From assembly GCF_018728565.1 (NCBI RefSeq), contig NZ_JACSOI010000002.1, positions 1 through 64,000 on the forward strand: a stretch of DNA of 64,000 nt. The letters run 5' to 3'. The DNA is from Zobellia russellii. Lineage in GTDB: Bacteria; Bacteroidota; Bacteroidia; Flavobacteriales; Flavobacteriaceae. Both the position numbers and the translations under genes were made by a program. This document shows positions 1 to 8,855 of this stretch, piece by piece (position 1 is the stretch's first letter; every line of letters starts with the position of its first letter). Below the pieces are notes generated by a model. The model searched no databases, was not told the DNA's origin, and saw only the letters and a list, made by a program, of their open reading frames with translations.

Positions 1-488
1 TCTGGAGATGCTATATTGGACAATGTAAACCATACAGCCACCATTACAGTGCCCTTCGGAACCGATTTGCTCGTAGCCCCTACGAACCTTGTTGTCTCCA
101 CAGGAGCTAGTGTATCCCCATTAGGTAATGTCGAAAGGGATTTCTCTAATCCTGTAAATTATACCGTAATGGCAGAAAACGGTGATTCGCAGGTCTGGCA
201 AGTTATTGTAAATGTGGAAGCAGATACTAGAAGTAATGAAAACGACATCACCCAGTTCACTCTGTCCCCAATCTCTGGAGATGCTATATTGGACAATGTA
301 AACCATACAGCCACCATTACAGTGCCCTTCGGAACCGATTTGCTCGTAGCACCTACGAACCTTGTTGTCTCCACAGGAGCTAGTGTATCCCCATTAGGTA
401 ATGTCGAAAGGGATTTCTCTAATCCTGTAAATTATACCGTAATGGCAGAAAACGGTGATTCACAGGTCTGGCAAGTTATTGTAAACGC
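1..488 (+). repeat. Near-identical tandem 273-bp coding repeats
   Basis: Bases 1-215 recur at 274-488 with a period of 273 bp (91 codons). Only a couple of base differences are visible, for example gcccct/gcacct and ttcgca/ttcaca. The match stops near 488, where the PKD part begins. Further copies probably lie left of the window. Confidence 0.9.
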
Positions 489-1119
489 AAATCCTACTGT
501 AGAAATAAATGACCGAGTATTAATACCACCTGGAGACTATCCAAAAACATTGAATTTTCAAGTAGCTAATTTCAATGATGATGGACGAATAGTAGATTAT
601 GAATGGAATTTTGATGATTTAGGTTCCGTAAATAATATCATAAATAATAACGATGATTCTTCGGTGTCCCATACATTTAATGCTGCTGGTACATATAATA
701 TTGTTTTAACAGTGACCGATGATCTAGGTGCTACTGGGTCGGACACAGTTGAAATTATTTTAGAAGAACCACTCGCTCCAGATTTTTCTTTTAGAGCAAA
801 CCCTTATGAACCAGAACCCTTAGATGGTTATTCCGGTCCAGTTGAAATATACTTTAACATATCTCCTAATAGTGCTTTGTTATCTGGCTCCTATACCATG
901 GTTATGACAACAGGAAAAGCTAGTATAACTTTAGATGGTAGTACTTATAGGGAAGGAAGAAGTATTTCAATGACAACAGGTGCCGTGATAGGTAATTTTA
1001 TTGATTTACAGCGTACAGAAGTAGTTAATATTACTTTCACCGTTTCTGAAGCGATAACTGGAATATCAAAATCACAAAACGTTACTCTGAGATATTGTAT
1101 GGGAAATTGTCAATTATAA
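1..1119 (+). CDS. Repetitive cell-surface protein with PKD domain (5' partial)
   Basis: The reading frame is already open at base 1, so the N-terminus lies outside the window. What remains is two copies of a beta-rich 91-residue repeat (DUF5018-like, from memory). A PKD domain follows at about residues 165-255, with the typical DYEWNFDD, HTFNAAGTYNIVLTVTD run. The C-terminal domain, about 110 residues, is not recognised and ends near two Cys (CMGNC). This build suggests an exported or surface-anchored adhesin-like protein of Bacteroidota. There is no C-terminal sorting motif I can name. The product is not identified beyond its repeat architecture. Confidence 0.75.
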   Translation, partial: SGDAILDNVNHTATITVPFGTDLLVAPTNLVVSTGASVSPLGNVERDFSNPVNYTVMAENGDSQVWQVIVNVEADTRSNENDITQFTLSPISGDAILDNVNHTATITVPFGTDLLVAPTNLVVSTGASVSPLGNVERDFSNPVNYTVMAENGDSQVWQVIVNANPTVEINDRVLIPPGDYPKTLNFQVANFNDDGRIVDYEWNFDDLGSVNNIINNNDDSSVSHTFNAAGTYNIVLTVTDDLGATGSDTVEIILEEPLAPDFSFRANPYEPEPLDGYSGPVEIYFNISPNSALLSGSYTMVMTTGKASITLDGSTYREGRSISMTTGAVIGNFIDLQRTEVVNITFTVSEAITGISKSQNVTLRYCMGNCQL

Positions 1120-1147
1120 TATTTTCCAATAACAAACCGAACAATCT

Positions 1148-1498
1148 TATACTACATTAAATTTACTTGAAAGTATATTCAGGTTTGTGAGAATATCATT
1201 GTCTCTTACAATGCCTGCTATCTTTAAGTTGAGTACGCCACTTTGCTGCGTGCCCATAATATCTCCTGGCCCCATTAGTTTTAAGTCGACTTCTACAATC
1301 TCAAACTATCATTGGTTTGTACCATGGTCTGCAGTCGGTTTTTTGCTTCGGAAGAAAGTTTGTGACCTGTCATGAGGGTACAAAAAATCTGATTAGCACC
1401 CAACATACACGACCGCGAGGCTGATGTAGTTGCGAAATTCCAAATCGTTCCGCACTCCCAATGATCATTACCGAAGCGTTAGGAACATTTACACTTAC
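1148..1498 (-). pseudogene. recG: Decayed recG 3' fragment (ATP-dependent DNA helicase)
   Basis: No intact ORF exists, but the minus strand reads as the C-terminal part of RecG across several frames. In order I see [18 protein letters not shown], then [11 protein letters not shown] (helicase motif VI region), [30 protein letters not shown] and VLNLKIAGIVRDNDIL. At least two frameshifts and an in-frame stop separate them. The helicase domain 1 and wedge domain are missing. Intact RecG is about 700 aa, so this is a short relic, probably of a duplicated or transferred copy. The functional gene must be elsewhere. The rest of the 1120-1703 gap shows nothing else. Confidence 0.8.
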
Positions 1499-1703
1499 TT
1501 AATATTGACTTCAAGGCCAATCTAGCAAGATGTAATTACTTATAAAAGTTATGTCCAGAAACACTAGCTTATCTAATTAATAATTTCTATAATTCATACA
1601 AACATCATATCTTCTCAAAAAAAATGGATCTGAATAGTGATATGTATTTAGATAAAACTAAATCAAACCATACCTATACCGTACATATATTTAGAGTTCT
1701 TTT

Positions 1704-2945
1704 ATGACACCAAAACATTGGGCCGTTTTTACGGCGAATACTTCACAAAAAGGGGAACTGATAACAGCACTTTTACAAGGACCACTTCCCGGAGGTTTTT
1801 ATGAACTGAAAAACTTAAAGGGTGCCCTAATGTCTAAATTGGCCGTTGAGCGCTTTATTGACAGAGAAGACCGTCATGATAGCAAGGTTATTACATCAGA
1901 TACCAAACAAAGTTTAAAATCAATGTCTAGTGGGGAGCAAAAAAAAGCGTTATTAAAATATATCCTTAGCAGCCAGCCAGATTTTATTGTTTTGGACAAC
2001 CCATTTGATAATCTGGACACCGACGCCCAAGAAGACCTGAAGAATACACTTCAGAAAGTTTCGGTTCATACCCCCATGGTACAAATATTAAGTCGCAAAG
2101 CAGATGTAATGCCCTTTGCGAACACGTTTTACAAGCTGGAGGGTAAAGATTTAGTTGCCACAGGTACGCCTGATGGTTTTTCCAATCAGACCAAAAAGGA
2201 ACTGTTTAAAAATAACATCCCCCAACCTATACACATTTATGAAATTGAAGGAGAGACATTAATAGAATTAAAAGGCGTAGGCGTATCCTACAATGAAAAG
2301 CCTATTCTACGTGATATCTCCTGGCATATTAAAAGAAGTGAGTTTTGGGAATTAAGGGGTAGAAACGGCAGTGGAAAGACAACCATACTTTCTATGATAA
2401 CTGGTGAAAACCCTAAGGGTTATGGCCAAGAACTCTATATTTTTGGCCGTAAAAAAGGTTCCGGAGAAAGCGTATGGGAAATTAAAAAACGAATAGGCTA
2501 TTTTACGCCTTCAATGACGGATAAATTTACAGGCTATCATTCGGTTAGTCATATGATTATTTCCGGATTCTATGACTCCGTTGGACTGTACATACATCCT
2601 ACCGAAGCACAATTGAGGTTGGCAAAAGAATGGCTTCAACTTATTGGCCTATGGGGTATGAAAGATAAACTTTTTCATGACCTTTCCATGGGGCAGAAAC
2701 GACTGATTATGTGTGCAAGAGCCATGATAAAACACCCTCCATTGCTTATTCTTGACGAACCCACAGCAGGACTGGATGATGACAGCGCAGCTCTTTTTGT
2801 AGCCTTGGTCAACAAATTTGCCTCTCAAAGCAATACTACCGTTATTTTTGTATCCCACAGAAAAGAACCTGGCCTTGAAGCTGAGTTCATCTATCAACTA
2901 GAAAAATCCGATACGGGCTCAACTGGAAAAGTATTGTCCTCCTAA
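1704..2945 (+). CDS. ModF-like tandem ABC ATPase
   Basis: Two ABC ATPase domains in one 413-aa chain with no membrane segment, as in ModF/YheS-type cytosolic proteins. The N-terminal domain keeps a signature (SSGEQ, residues 75-79) and Walker B (FIVLDNP, 94-100), but its Walker A is unrecognisable. The C-terminal domain is complete: Walker A GRNGSGKT (219-226), signature LSMGQ, and Walker B LLILDEP. It stands alone, with no permease next to it, and a bidirectional terminator follows. Family resemblance to ModF (molybdate-linked) is my best guess; the substrate is not shown by the sequence. Confidence 0.75.
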   Translation: MTPKHWAVFTANTSQKGELITALLQGPLPGGFYELKNLKGALMSKLAVERFIDREDRHDSKVITSDTKQSLKSMSSGEQKKALLKYILSSQPDFIVLDNPFDNLDTDAQEDLKNTLQKVSVHTPMVQILSRKADVMPFANTFYKLEGKDLVATGTPDGFSNQTKKELFKNNIPQPIHIYEIEGETLIELKGVGVSYNEKPILRDISWHIKRSEFWELRGRNGSGKTTILSMITGENPKGYGQELYIFGRKKGSGESVWEIKKRIGYFTPSMTDKFTGYHSVSHMIISGFYDSVGLYIHPTEAQLRLAKEWLQLIGLWGMKDKLFHDLSMGQKRLIMCARAMIKHPPLLILDEPTAGLDDDSAALFVALVNKFASQSNTTVIFVSHRKEPGLEAEFIYQLEKSDTGSTGKVLSS

Positions 2946-2986
2946 ACGACAGTCGCTTTTTTTAAGTCCAAAAACACCGGACAAAG

Positions 2987-3018
2987 AAAAAGCCGTTTGC
3001 AAATGCAAACGGCTTTTT
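2987..3018. terminator. Bidirectional terminator between ABC gene and secDF
   Basis: Perfect 15-bp inverted repeat (AAAAAGCCGTTTGCA, 2-base loop, TGCAAACGGCTTTTT) between two converging genes. It has A and T runs on both sides, so it can stop transcription from either strand. Confidence 0.9.
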
Positions 3019-3066
3019 GTAATTAATTGAGTTAGTTAGTTCTTAACTCTTCAAATATAGAGAAAT

Positions 3067-6063
3067 TTATTTTACTTCCTCAGTTTCTTGTTTAGCTGTA
3101 TCTTTTACTAGGTCACCAGCTCTAGAAGACTTGTTCAACGTATCGAACATTACTGGAGTTGCGATAAATAGAGATGAGTAGGTTCCTACTACAACACCTA
3201 CTATCATAGCAAACATAAATCCTCTTAACGATTCCCCTCCAAAAATAAAGATAGCCAGCAATACCACAAATGTTGTTAAAGACGTATTTAATGTACGGCT
3301 TAATGTACTGTTAAGTGCCAAGTTGATGTTTTCACCACCGCGCCAACCACGCTCGCCAATTATCTCACGAATACGGTCAAAAACAACCACGGTATCGTTC
3401 AATGAGTATCCGATTACAGTAAGTATTGCCGCTATAAAAGCCTGATCTATTTCCATGTTGAACGGCATAATAGTACCGAACAAAGAGAATATTCCCAATA
3501 CAATCATAACATCATGGAAAACCGCCACTACAGCACCTAATGAGAATTGCCATTTACGGAAACGGAACAATATATACAAGAATACCACTGCAAGCGATCC
3601 TAAAATTGCCAAGAACGCGTTGTTCTTAATATCATCCGCAATGGTAGGTCCAACCTTAACAGATTGCAATATACCTATTGATTTATCGCCTGAACCTCCT
3701 GCTTTAAAGTTTTCTTCACTAATACCGTCTGGAAGGTATTTCTGTAACGAGGTATATAATTTGTTCTGAATCTCATTATCAACCTCTATACCCTCAACAT
3801 CTACCTTATATGGCGTAGTAATCTTAATCTGGTTGGCATCTCCAAACGTTTTTACGTTAGTTCCACTACCAAATACATCATTTAACTCGGAAGCTATCTC
3901 AGATGGATTAACTGACTGCTCAAAACGAACTTGATATGAGCGTCCTCCTATAAAATCGACCCCTTGTTGCAATCCGTTGGTTGCTAAAGAGAAAACACCT
4001 ATACCTACTAAAATTGCAGATAGTATATAGGCAAACTTTCTTTTTGAAAGAAAATTGATATTTACACTTTTGAAAAGGTTCTTTGTAAGTGCTGTTGAGA
4101 AATCCAATGAACGACCTTTTCCTTCAATATACCAATCTACCAATAGACGTGTAATAAAGATTGCAGTAAATAAAGACGTTACAATACCTATAAGTAAGGT
4201 TGTTGCGAAACCTTTAATAGGACCCGACCCAAAAATAAAGAGAATAATCGCCGTAAGACCTGTTGTTATATTCGCATCAAGAATAGACGAAAGGGCATTA
4301 CTAAAACCATCCGCTACCGCTAATGATTTTCCTTTTCCTTTTGCTAATTCTTCCTTTATACGTTCAAAAATAAGTACGTTCGCATCTACGGACATACCAA
4401 TGGTTAGAACGATACCTGCAATACCTGGCAAAGTTAAAACAGCACTTAAGCTGGTCAACACCCCAAATATCAACAGAATATTCAACAGCAACGCAACATC
4501 TGCGAAAGCACCTGCTTTACCATAATAGAAAATCATCCAGACCAATACAATGGCCATAGCGATCATAAACGACATAAAACCACTATCAATAGCTTCTTGT
4601 CCCAAAGATGGACCTACAACTTCTGATTGAATGATTTCTGCGGACGCCGGTAATTTACCAGCACGCAATACGTTTGAAATATCTTTTGTTTCGTTGACCG
4701 TAAAAGTACCGGTAATCTCTGAACGTCCACCGGAAATAGGTCCCGACGAAACCCCTGGAGCAGTGTATACTTTATTATCTAGTACAATAGCAATACCAGT
4801 TCTATTATTATAAGCATCACCAGTAAGCTTTTCCCATTCCTTAGCTCCTTTGGTATTCATGCTCATGGTTACGGCAGGTTTACCGTTTACAAACTCGTCA
4901 CGAGCATCACTAACAACATCACCACTAATTCTTGGTGTATTGTCACGATTAGATTTTAATGCATAAAGCTCAGCTATCTCCGAACCTTCAGATGGTCTCT
5001 CCCATAAGAATTTCACGAACTGCATACTTGCAGGAAGCAATCTCCTAACTTCTTTCATTCTTAGGTAAGAACCTATCTCCGCAGTATCTTGAACAGCGGC
5101 AACACCAACTGCATAACTAGGAGCCCCTAATTGAAATTTATCAAACAATGGGTTCTTCTGTCCGGCAATATCCAATGAATCTGTAGATACATCAGAAAGC
5201 AAAGAATCCAATTCCGACTCTTTCTTTACCGGCTCTTCATCATCACCCATATCTACAAGCGACTTCAACTTTTCATTGGCCTGAAAAAAGAAACCTTGTA
5301 ATTCAGGATTATTAGGCTCATAAGTTTCCCAGAACTCCAATTGAGCGGTACTTGACAATAGGCTCTGCGCACGGGCAATATCTCTAGCTCCTGGCAATTC
5401 AACCAAGATACGGCCTGAGTTACCTTCACGTTGGATATTTGGCTGTGTTACACCAAAACCATCTATACGCTCACGAAGTACTTCAAAAGCAGAAACAATG
5501 GATTCGTCAATTTTTGTACGGATGATAGGCTTAACCTCATCATCTGACATCTGAAAATTAATTTCTCCACTAAGGCCTTTATTAGCAAAAATATCCGGAG
5601 AAGCTAGTTTAGTATCTCCTTTTATTTCATCAAAAGCATTAAAAAATAGCTCTATATACGTGTCATCGCTATTTTTTGAAGCGGCATCGGCATCTGCCAA
5701 GGCTTTATTAAAAACAGGGTTTTTGGTATTATTGGCCAATCCTTTTAAGATATCCTTTACGGAAATCTGAAGGGTAACGTTAATACCACCCTTAAGGTCA
5801 AGACCTTTGTTCAATTCTTTCTTTTTGGCTTCATTATAATTTGTAAAACCTAAAATAGAATTGTCTCCTATGGAGTCTAAATACCTAGTCTCTAATTCTT
5901 CACGTTTAGAAACGTAGTTCTCTTCTGCCTCTGAAATACGGCTTTCCGCATACGATTTAGCTTCGTTTTCTACTTTACCACCTATAAAAGTATAGGATAG
6001 TTGGTAGATACTTACTAGCCCAAAGAGTAGGGCAAAAAGCTTAATAAGTCCTTTATTCTGCAT
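3067..6063 (-). CDS. secDF: SecDF protein translocase fusion
   Basis: This 998-aa inner-membrane protein drives preprotein translocation through SecYEG using the proton-motive force. One transmembrane helix at the start is followed by the large periplasmic P1 region of SecD. Next comes the SecD five-helix block (SMSVDANVLIFERIKEEL at about 590). SecF follows from about residue 690, with its own periplasmic domain and helix block (GYSLNDTVVVFDRIRE). The two RND-type DxxVxxFERIxEE motifs confirm both halves. Fusion of SecD and SecF is the usual state in Bacteroidota. The gene is monocistronic, with a strong promoter upstream and a terminator downstream. Confidence 0.97.
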   Translation of the reverse strand: MQNKGLIKLFALLFGLVSIYQLSYTFIGGKVENEAKSYAESRISEAEENYVSKREELETRYLDSIGDNSILGFTNYNEAKKKELNKGLDLKGGINVTLQISVKDILKGLANNTKNPVFNKALADADAASKNSDDTYIELFFNAFDEIKGDTKLASPDIFANKGLSGEINFQMSDDEVKPIIRTKIDESIVSAFEVLRERIDGFGVTQPNIQREGNSGRILVELPGARDIARAQSLLSSTAQLEFWETYEPNNPELQGFFFQANEKLKSLVDMGDDEEPVKKESELDSLLSDVSTDSLDIAGQKNPLFDKFQLGAPSYAVGVAAVQDTAEIGSYLRMKEVRRLLPASMQFVKFLWERPSEGSEIAELYALKSNRDNTPRISGDVVSDARDEFVNGKPAVTMSMNTKGAKEWEKLTGDAYNNRTGIAIVLDNKVYTAPGVSSGPISGGRSEITGTFTVNETKDISNVLRAGKLPASAEIIQSEVVGPSLGQEAIDSGFMSFMIAMAIVLVWMIFYYGKAGAFADVALLLNILLIFGVLTSLSAVLTLPGIAGIVLTIGMSVDANVLIFERIKEELAKGKGKSLAVADGFSNALSSILDANITTGLTAIILFIFGSGPIKGFATTLLIGIVTSLFTAIFITRLLVDWYIEGKGRSLDFSTALTKNLFKSVNINFLSKRKFAYILSAILVGIGVFSLATNGLQQGVDFIGGRSYQVRFEQSVNPSEIASELNDVFGSGTNVKTFGDANQIKITTPYKVDVEGIEVDNEIQNKLYTSLQKYLPDGISEENFKAGGSGDKSIGILQSVKVGPTIADDIKNNAFLAILGSLAVVFLYILFRFRKWQFSLGAVVAVFHDVMIVLGIFSLFGTIMPFNMEIDQAFIAAILTVIGYSLNDTVVVFDRIREIIGERGWRGGENINLALNSTLSRTLNTSLTTFVVLLAIFIFGGESLRGFMFAMIVGVVVGTYSSLFIATPVMFDTLNKSSRAGDLVKDTAKQETEEVK

Positions 6064-6103
6064 TGGTTATGTGAATTAATTGCGTGCTTTTTATAACAGC
6101 GTG

Positions 6104-6135
6104 CAAATATATGATTTTCCCATAGGAATTGGCAA
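6104..6135 (-). promoter_or_regulatory. secDF promoter (Bacteroidota type)
   Basis: On the minus strand TTG is followed 21 bases later by TATATTTG, an exact match to TTG-N19-23-TAnnTTTG. The -7 box ends about 40 bp before the secDF start codon. Confidence 0.8.
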
Positions 6136-6220
6136 TATATTTGGAGTTATTGTAAAACGGAAACATCTGCCCCAGAAATATTTCCGGAACAGATGTTCTT
6201 ATTTATTATTGAACCAACTA

Positions 6221-7147
6221 CTATAATTCTAGTAGACCGTTGGTCTTTTTCACTCCTGCAGCGCTTTCTTGCATTTTAGCTTTTTCGGCATCGCTAAGTG
6301 GAATATCAACTATTTTTTCGATTCCGTTTTTACCCAAAACAACCGGAACACCTATACAGATATCGTTTAAATCATACTCACCTTCTAGCAAGGTAGAACA
6401 TGGGAAAATCTTTTTCTGATCGCAAGCGATAGCTTGCACCAAACCTGAAACCGCAGCACCTGGCGCGTACCATGCACTTGTTCCCAATAATTTAGTAAGT
6501 GTAGCACCACCTACTTTAGTATCTGCAGCCACTTGCTCTAAGCGGTCCTCCGATAAAAATTCCGATACTCGAATACTGTTTCTTGTAGCATGAGATGTTA
6601 ATGGCACCATACCGGTATCACTATGGCCACCTATTACCATACCATCTACATCTGATATTGGAGCCTCAAGAGCTTCGGCCAAACGGTACTTAAAACGTGC
6701 ACTATCCAAAGCACCGCCCATACCTATAATTTTATGCTTAGGCAAACTTGTAGTTTTGTGCACTAAATACGTCATAGTATCCATTGGGTTACTTACTATG
6801 ATAAGGGTTACATTTGGCGAGTGCTCTACAAGACTAGCCGATACCGTTTTTACGATACCCGCATTAATACCTATTAACTCCTCACGGGTCATACCCGGTT
6901 TTCTTGGAATACCAGAAGTAATTACGGCAATATCACTATTAGCAGTTTTAGAGTAATCATTGGTTACACCTGTTATCTTAGTATCAAAGCCGTTCAATGA
7001 TGCAGTTTGCATCAAGTCCATGGCTTTCCCTTCGGCATAACCTTCTTTGATATCCAACAAGACTACCTCAGATGCAAAATTCTTTATGGCAATATACTCG
7101 GCACAGCTTGCTCCTACTGCTCCTGCCCCTACTACGGTAACTTTCAT
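6221..7147 (-). CDS. mdh: Malate dehydrogenase
   Basis: NAD-dependent oxidation of malate to oxaloacetate in the TCA cycle (308 aa, cytosolic). The Rossmann motif GAGAVGAS is at residues 7-14. The substrate loop GIPRKPGMTREE carries the conserved arginines, with SNPMDTMTY after it, and the active-site histidine lies in VIGGHSDTGMVPL. This is the LDH-like type of MDH found in Bacteroidota (Pfam Ldh_1_N/C). The ATG start fits the beginning of the Rossmann fold exactly. It is a single gene with no operon partner. Confidence 0.96.
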   Translation of the reverse strand: MKVTVVGAGAVGASCAEYIAIKNFASEVVLLDIKEGYAEGKAMDLMQTASLNGFDTKITGVTNDYSKTANSDIAVITSGIPRKPGMTREELIGINAGIVKTVSASLVEHSPNVTLIIVSNPMDTMTYLVHKTTSLPKHKIIGMGGALDSARFKYRLAEALEAPISDVDGMVIGGHSDTGMVPLTSHATRNSIRVSEFLSEDRLEQVAADTKVGGATLTKLLGTSAWYAPGAAVSGLVQAIACDQKKIFPCSTLLEGEYDLNDICIGVPVVLGKNGIEKIVDIPLSDAEKAKMQESAAGVKKTNGLLEL

Positions 7148-7501
7148 TTGTTATTATTTATTTGTTATTAAAGACTTTTCTTAAAAAAACGCCCTTTTTT
7201 GACCTTAATAAATCTTACTCGACTCTACTGAACCTAGTAAGCTTTGTTCTTATTAAAAATCATTTTTTTGAAAAGGGTTCCCAAAAATAAACAATCTGAA
7301 AGGAAAACTACGGTGAAAATTGGGTTAAATGGGAGAAATTTAACCGATAAACTACTCGTTGAAATACACTCCTGTTAAAAAAAATTGCGCTTTAACGAAG
7401 ATAAAAGGGATTTGTTGCCGTACATCGAATTGTAGCAATAGGAATTTAAAAACAGGCGTTCTAATTTAAAGAAAACCCCCAATCAACTAAAACCTACGAC
7501 A
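7148..7501. other. Intergenic region between mdh and a lipoprotein gene
   Basis: 354 bp, AT-rich, between divergent genes. A CAAAAATA string at 7282-7289 could be a minus-strand TAnnTTTG box for mdh, but it has no partner element at the right distance. I see no ORF, RNA gene or repeat. Confidence 0.4.
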
Positions 7502-7879
7502 ATGAAAAAAGTCTTTTCATTTTTAGCGATAATTGCCATAGTACTGGTAAGCAACTGTACCGAAATTCCCGAAAACAATGACCCCGTTATCGGCATTTGG
7601 TCAGACGTAGAAGTAACAGCAGCAAGTCAGACATCCAAAGGAGGGAGTACCATCCGTAAAGAATGGATATTTAACGATGCCTATTTAGGAAGATACCATC
7701 AAAAGAATAATGGGAAAATTACTTTTAAAACCGATTTTACATGGAGTCATGAGAATGACACTTACATAATATCATACCCCGGAACCGATATGGCAGACGA
7801 AATTGTCTCCATGAAAGCGTCTACGGAAGGAAGTATTCTATCCGACTCACAAGGCAACACAATGGCCTTACGGGAGTAA
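7502..7879 (+). CDS. Small lipocalin-like lipoprotein, function unknown
   Basis: 125 aa with a lipoprotein signal (VLVSNC, Cys at about 19). After the lipobox a beta-rich region contains PVIGIWSDVEV, the GxW start typical of small lipocalin-like domains of Bacteroidota. The protein is probably anchored in the periplasmic face of a membrane. No catalytic motif is visible and there is no operon partner. A hairpin terminator follows closely. Function unknown. Confidence 0.65.
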   Translation: MKKVFSFLAIIAIVLVSNCTEIPENNDPVIGIWSDVEVTAASQTSKGGSTIRKEWIFNDAYLGRYHQKNNGKITFKTDFTWSHENDTYIISYPGTDMADEIVSMKASTEGSILSDSQGNTMALRE

Positions 7880-7905
7880 AAATTTTACTAGGTTTCAAAT
7901 ACGCT

Positions 7906-7938
7906 AAACCCCATATTCTTTATTGAATATGGGGTTTT
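7906..7938 (+). terminator. Terminator of small lipoprotein gene
   Basis: AAACCCCATATT and AATATGGGGTTT form a 12-bp stem with a short loop, followed by a T run, 26 bp after the stop codon. Confidence 0.8.
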
Positions 7939-8001
7939 AAAATAGAACAAATTCTCATTAACCCGTTTTCTTTAGTGGGCGGTGTATTTTTCTTTCACAA
8001 A

Positions 8002-8844
8002 TCAATCCCTATAAATAGCCATTACGGGTGTATTAATATTCCTTATTAAATCCTCGGTTAAACTATAGGTAAACAATCTTTGATAAAAATTACGCTTATG
8101 ATTGATCAAACAAACAATATCTATTTCATGCTGAATACAGTAGTCTAATAGCGACTTTTTAATGTCTATGGAATCTATAGTTTCAAACGTAACGTTACTT
8201 ATATCAAAATTCTTTAGAGAAGCCTTGAACCGATCCATTAGCGGCACAATGGAATCTCCATGAGCCAAATCAAAATGAACTACATGAAGTTTTGCGTTAA
8301 ACCCTTTAGACTCGTTTATTAAATCTTCCAAAGGTTCTTTCTCATCTTCATGATAATCTACCAAGAAAAGAATATTATCTAAGTTGCCATCAAACTTTGC
8401 GTTGCCCGGAACTACAATAACGGGTTTATTAATTTCATCCAGAATCTTTAATGTACTGGTCTCCGTAAACAACTGAAAAAGGCCACTCTTGCTAATTTGT
8501 GTCCCCATCACTACAAGATCAATCTTATCTTCCCTTTTATCAATATAATGGGTAAACGTTTCTATAAAATTTCCTTCACGAACCACGTATTTTACCTTTA
8601 GACTATCTATTTGTCTTTCTCTGAGTATTTTTTCAAAAGGCGGAAAGGTTTCTTTTTTATTCCTGAAATTCTGAATATCTAGTTTTTCGTACAACGCTTG
8701 CTCTACCTCCGAAGTTTCGGTTTCTAAATTATACGCATGAAAAACAATGATTTTCTTTTCTGTTTTTTTTGCATAGTCAACAGCATACAAAAAGGCATTC
8801 ATTGAAACTTCGGAAAAATCTGTGGGAAAAAGTATACTCTCCAT
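8002..8844 (-). CDS. Tandem universal stress protein (UspA family)
   Basis: 280 aa with two UspA domains, about 1-145 and 155-280. The first domain has the ILFPTDFSE start and the nucleotide-binding loop VVMGTQISKSGLFQLFTETST ending in VIVVPG. The second domain is more degenerate (CLINHKRNFYQRLFTYSLTED). Such tandem Usp proteins bind ATP or act in stress signalling in the cytosol. It is the last gene of a three-gene minus-strand run (transporter, porin, Usp) with 10-11 bp gaps, so it is probably co-transcribed with phosphate-uptake genes. Confidence 0.85.
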   Translation of the reverse strand: MESILFPTDFSEVSMNAFLYAVDYAKKTEKKIIVFHAYNLETETSEVEQALYEKLDIQNFRNKKETFPPFEKILRERQIDSLKVKYVVREGNFIETFTHYIDKREDKIDLVVMGTQISKSGLFQLFTETSTLKILDEINKPVIVVPGNAKFDGNLDNILFLVDYHEDEKEPLEDLINESKGFNAKLHVVHFDLAHGDSIVPLMDRFKASLKNFDISNVTFETIDSIDIKKSLLDYCIQHEIDIVCLINHKRNFYQRLFTYSLTEDLIRNINTPVMAIYRD

Positions 8845-8855
8845 AGCTATTGTTT

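Noticed and set aside
1187-1375. 62-codon plus-strand frame
   Set aside because: The opposite strand reads as RecG remains, so this is an antisense shadow.
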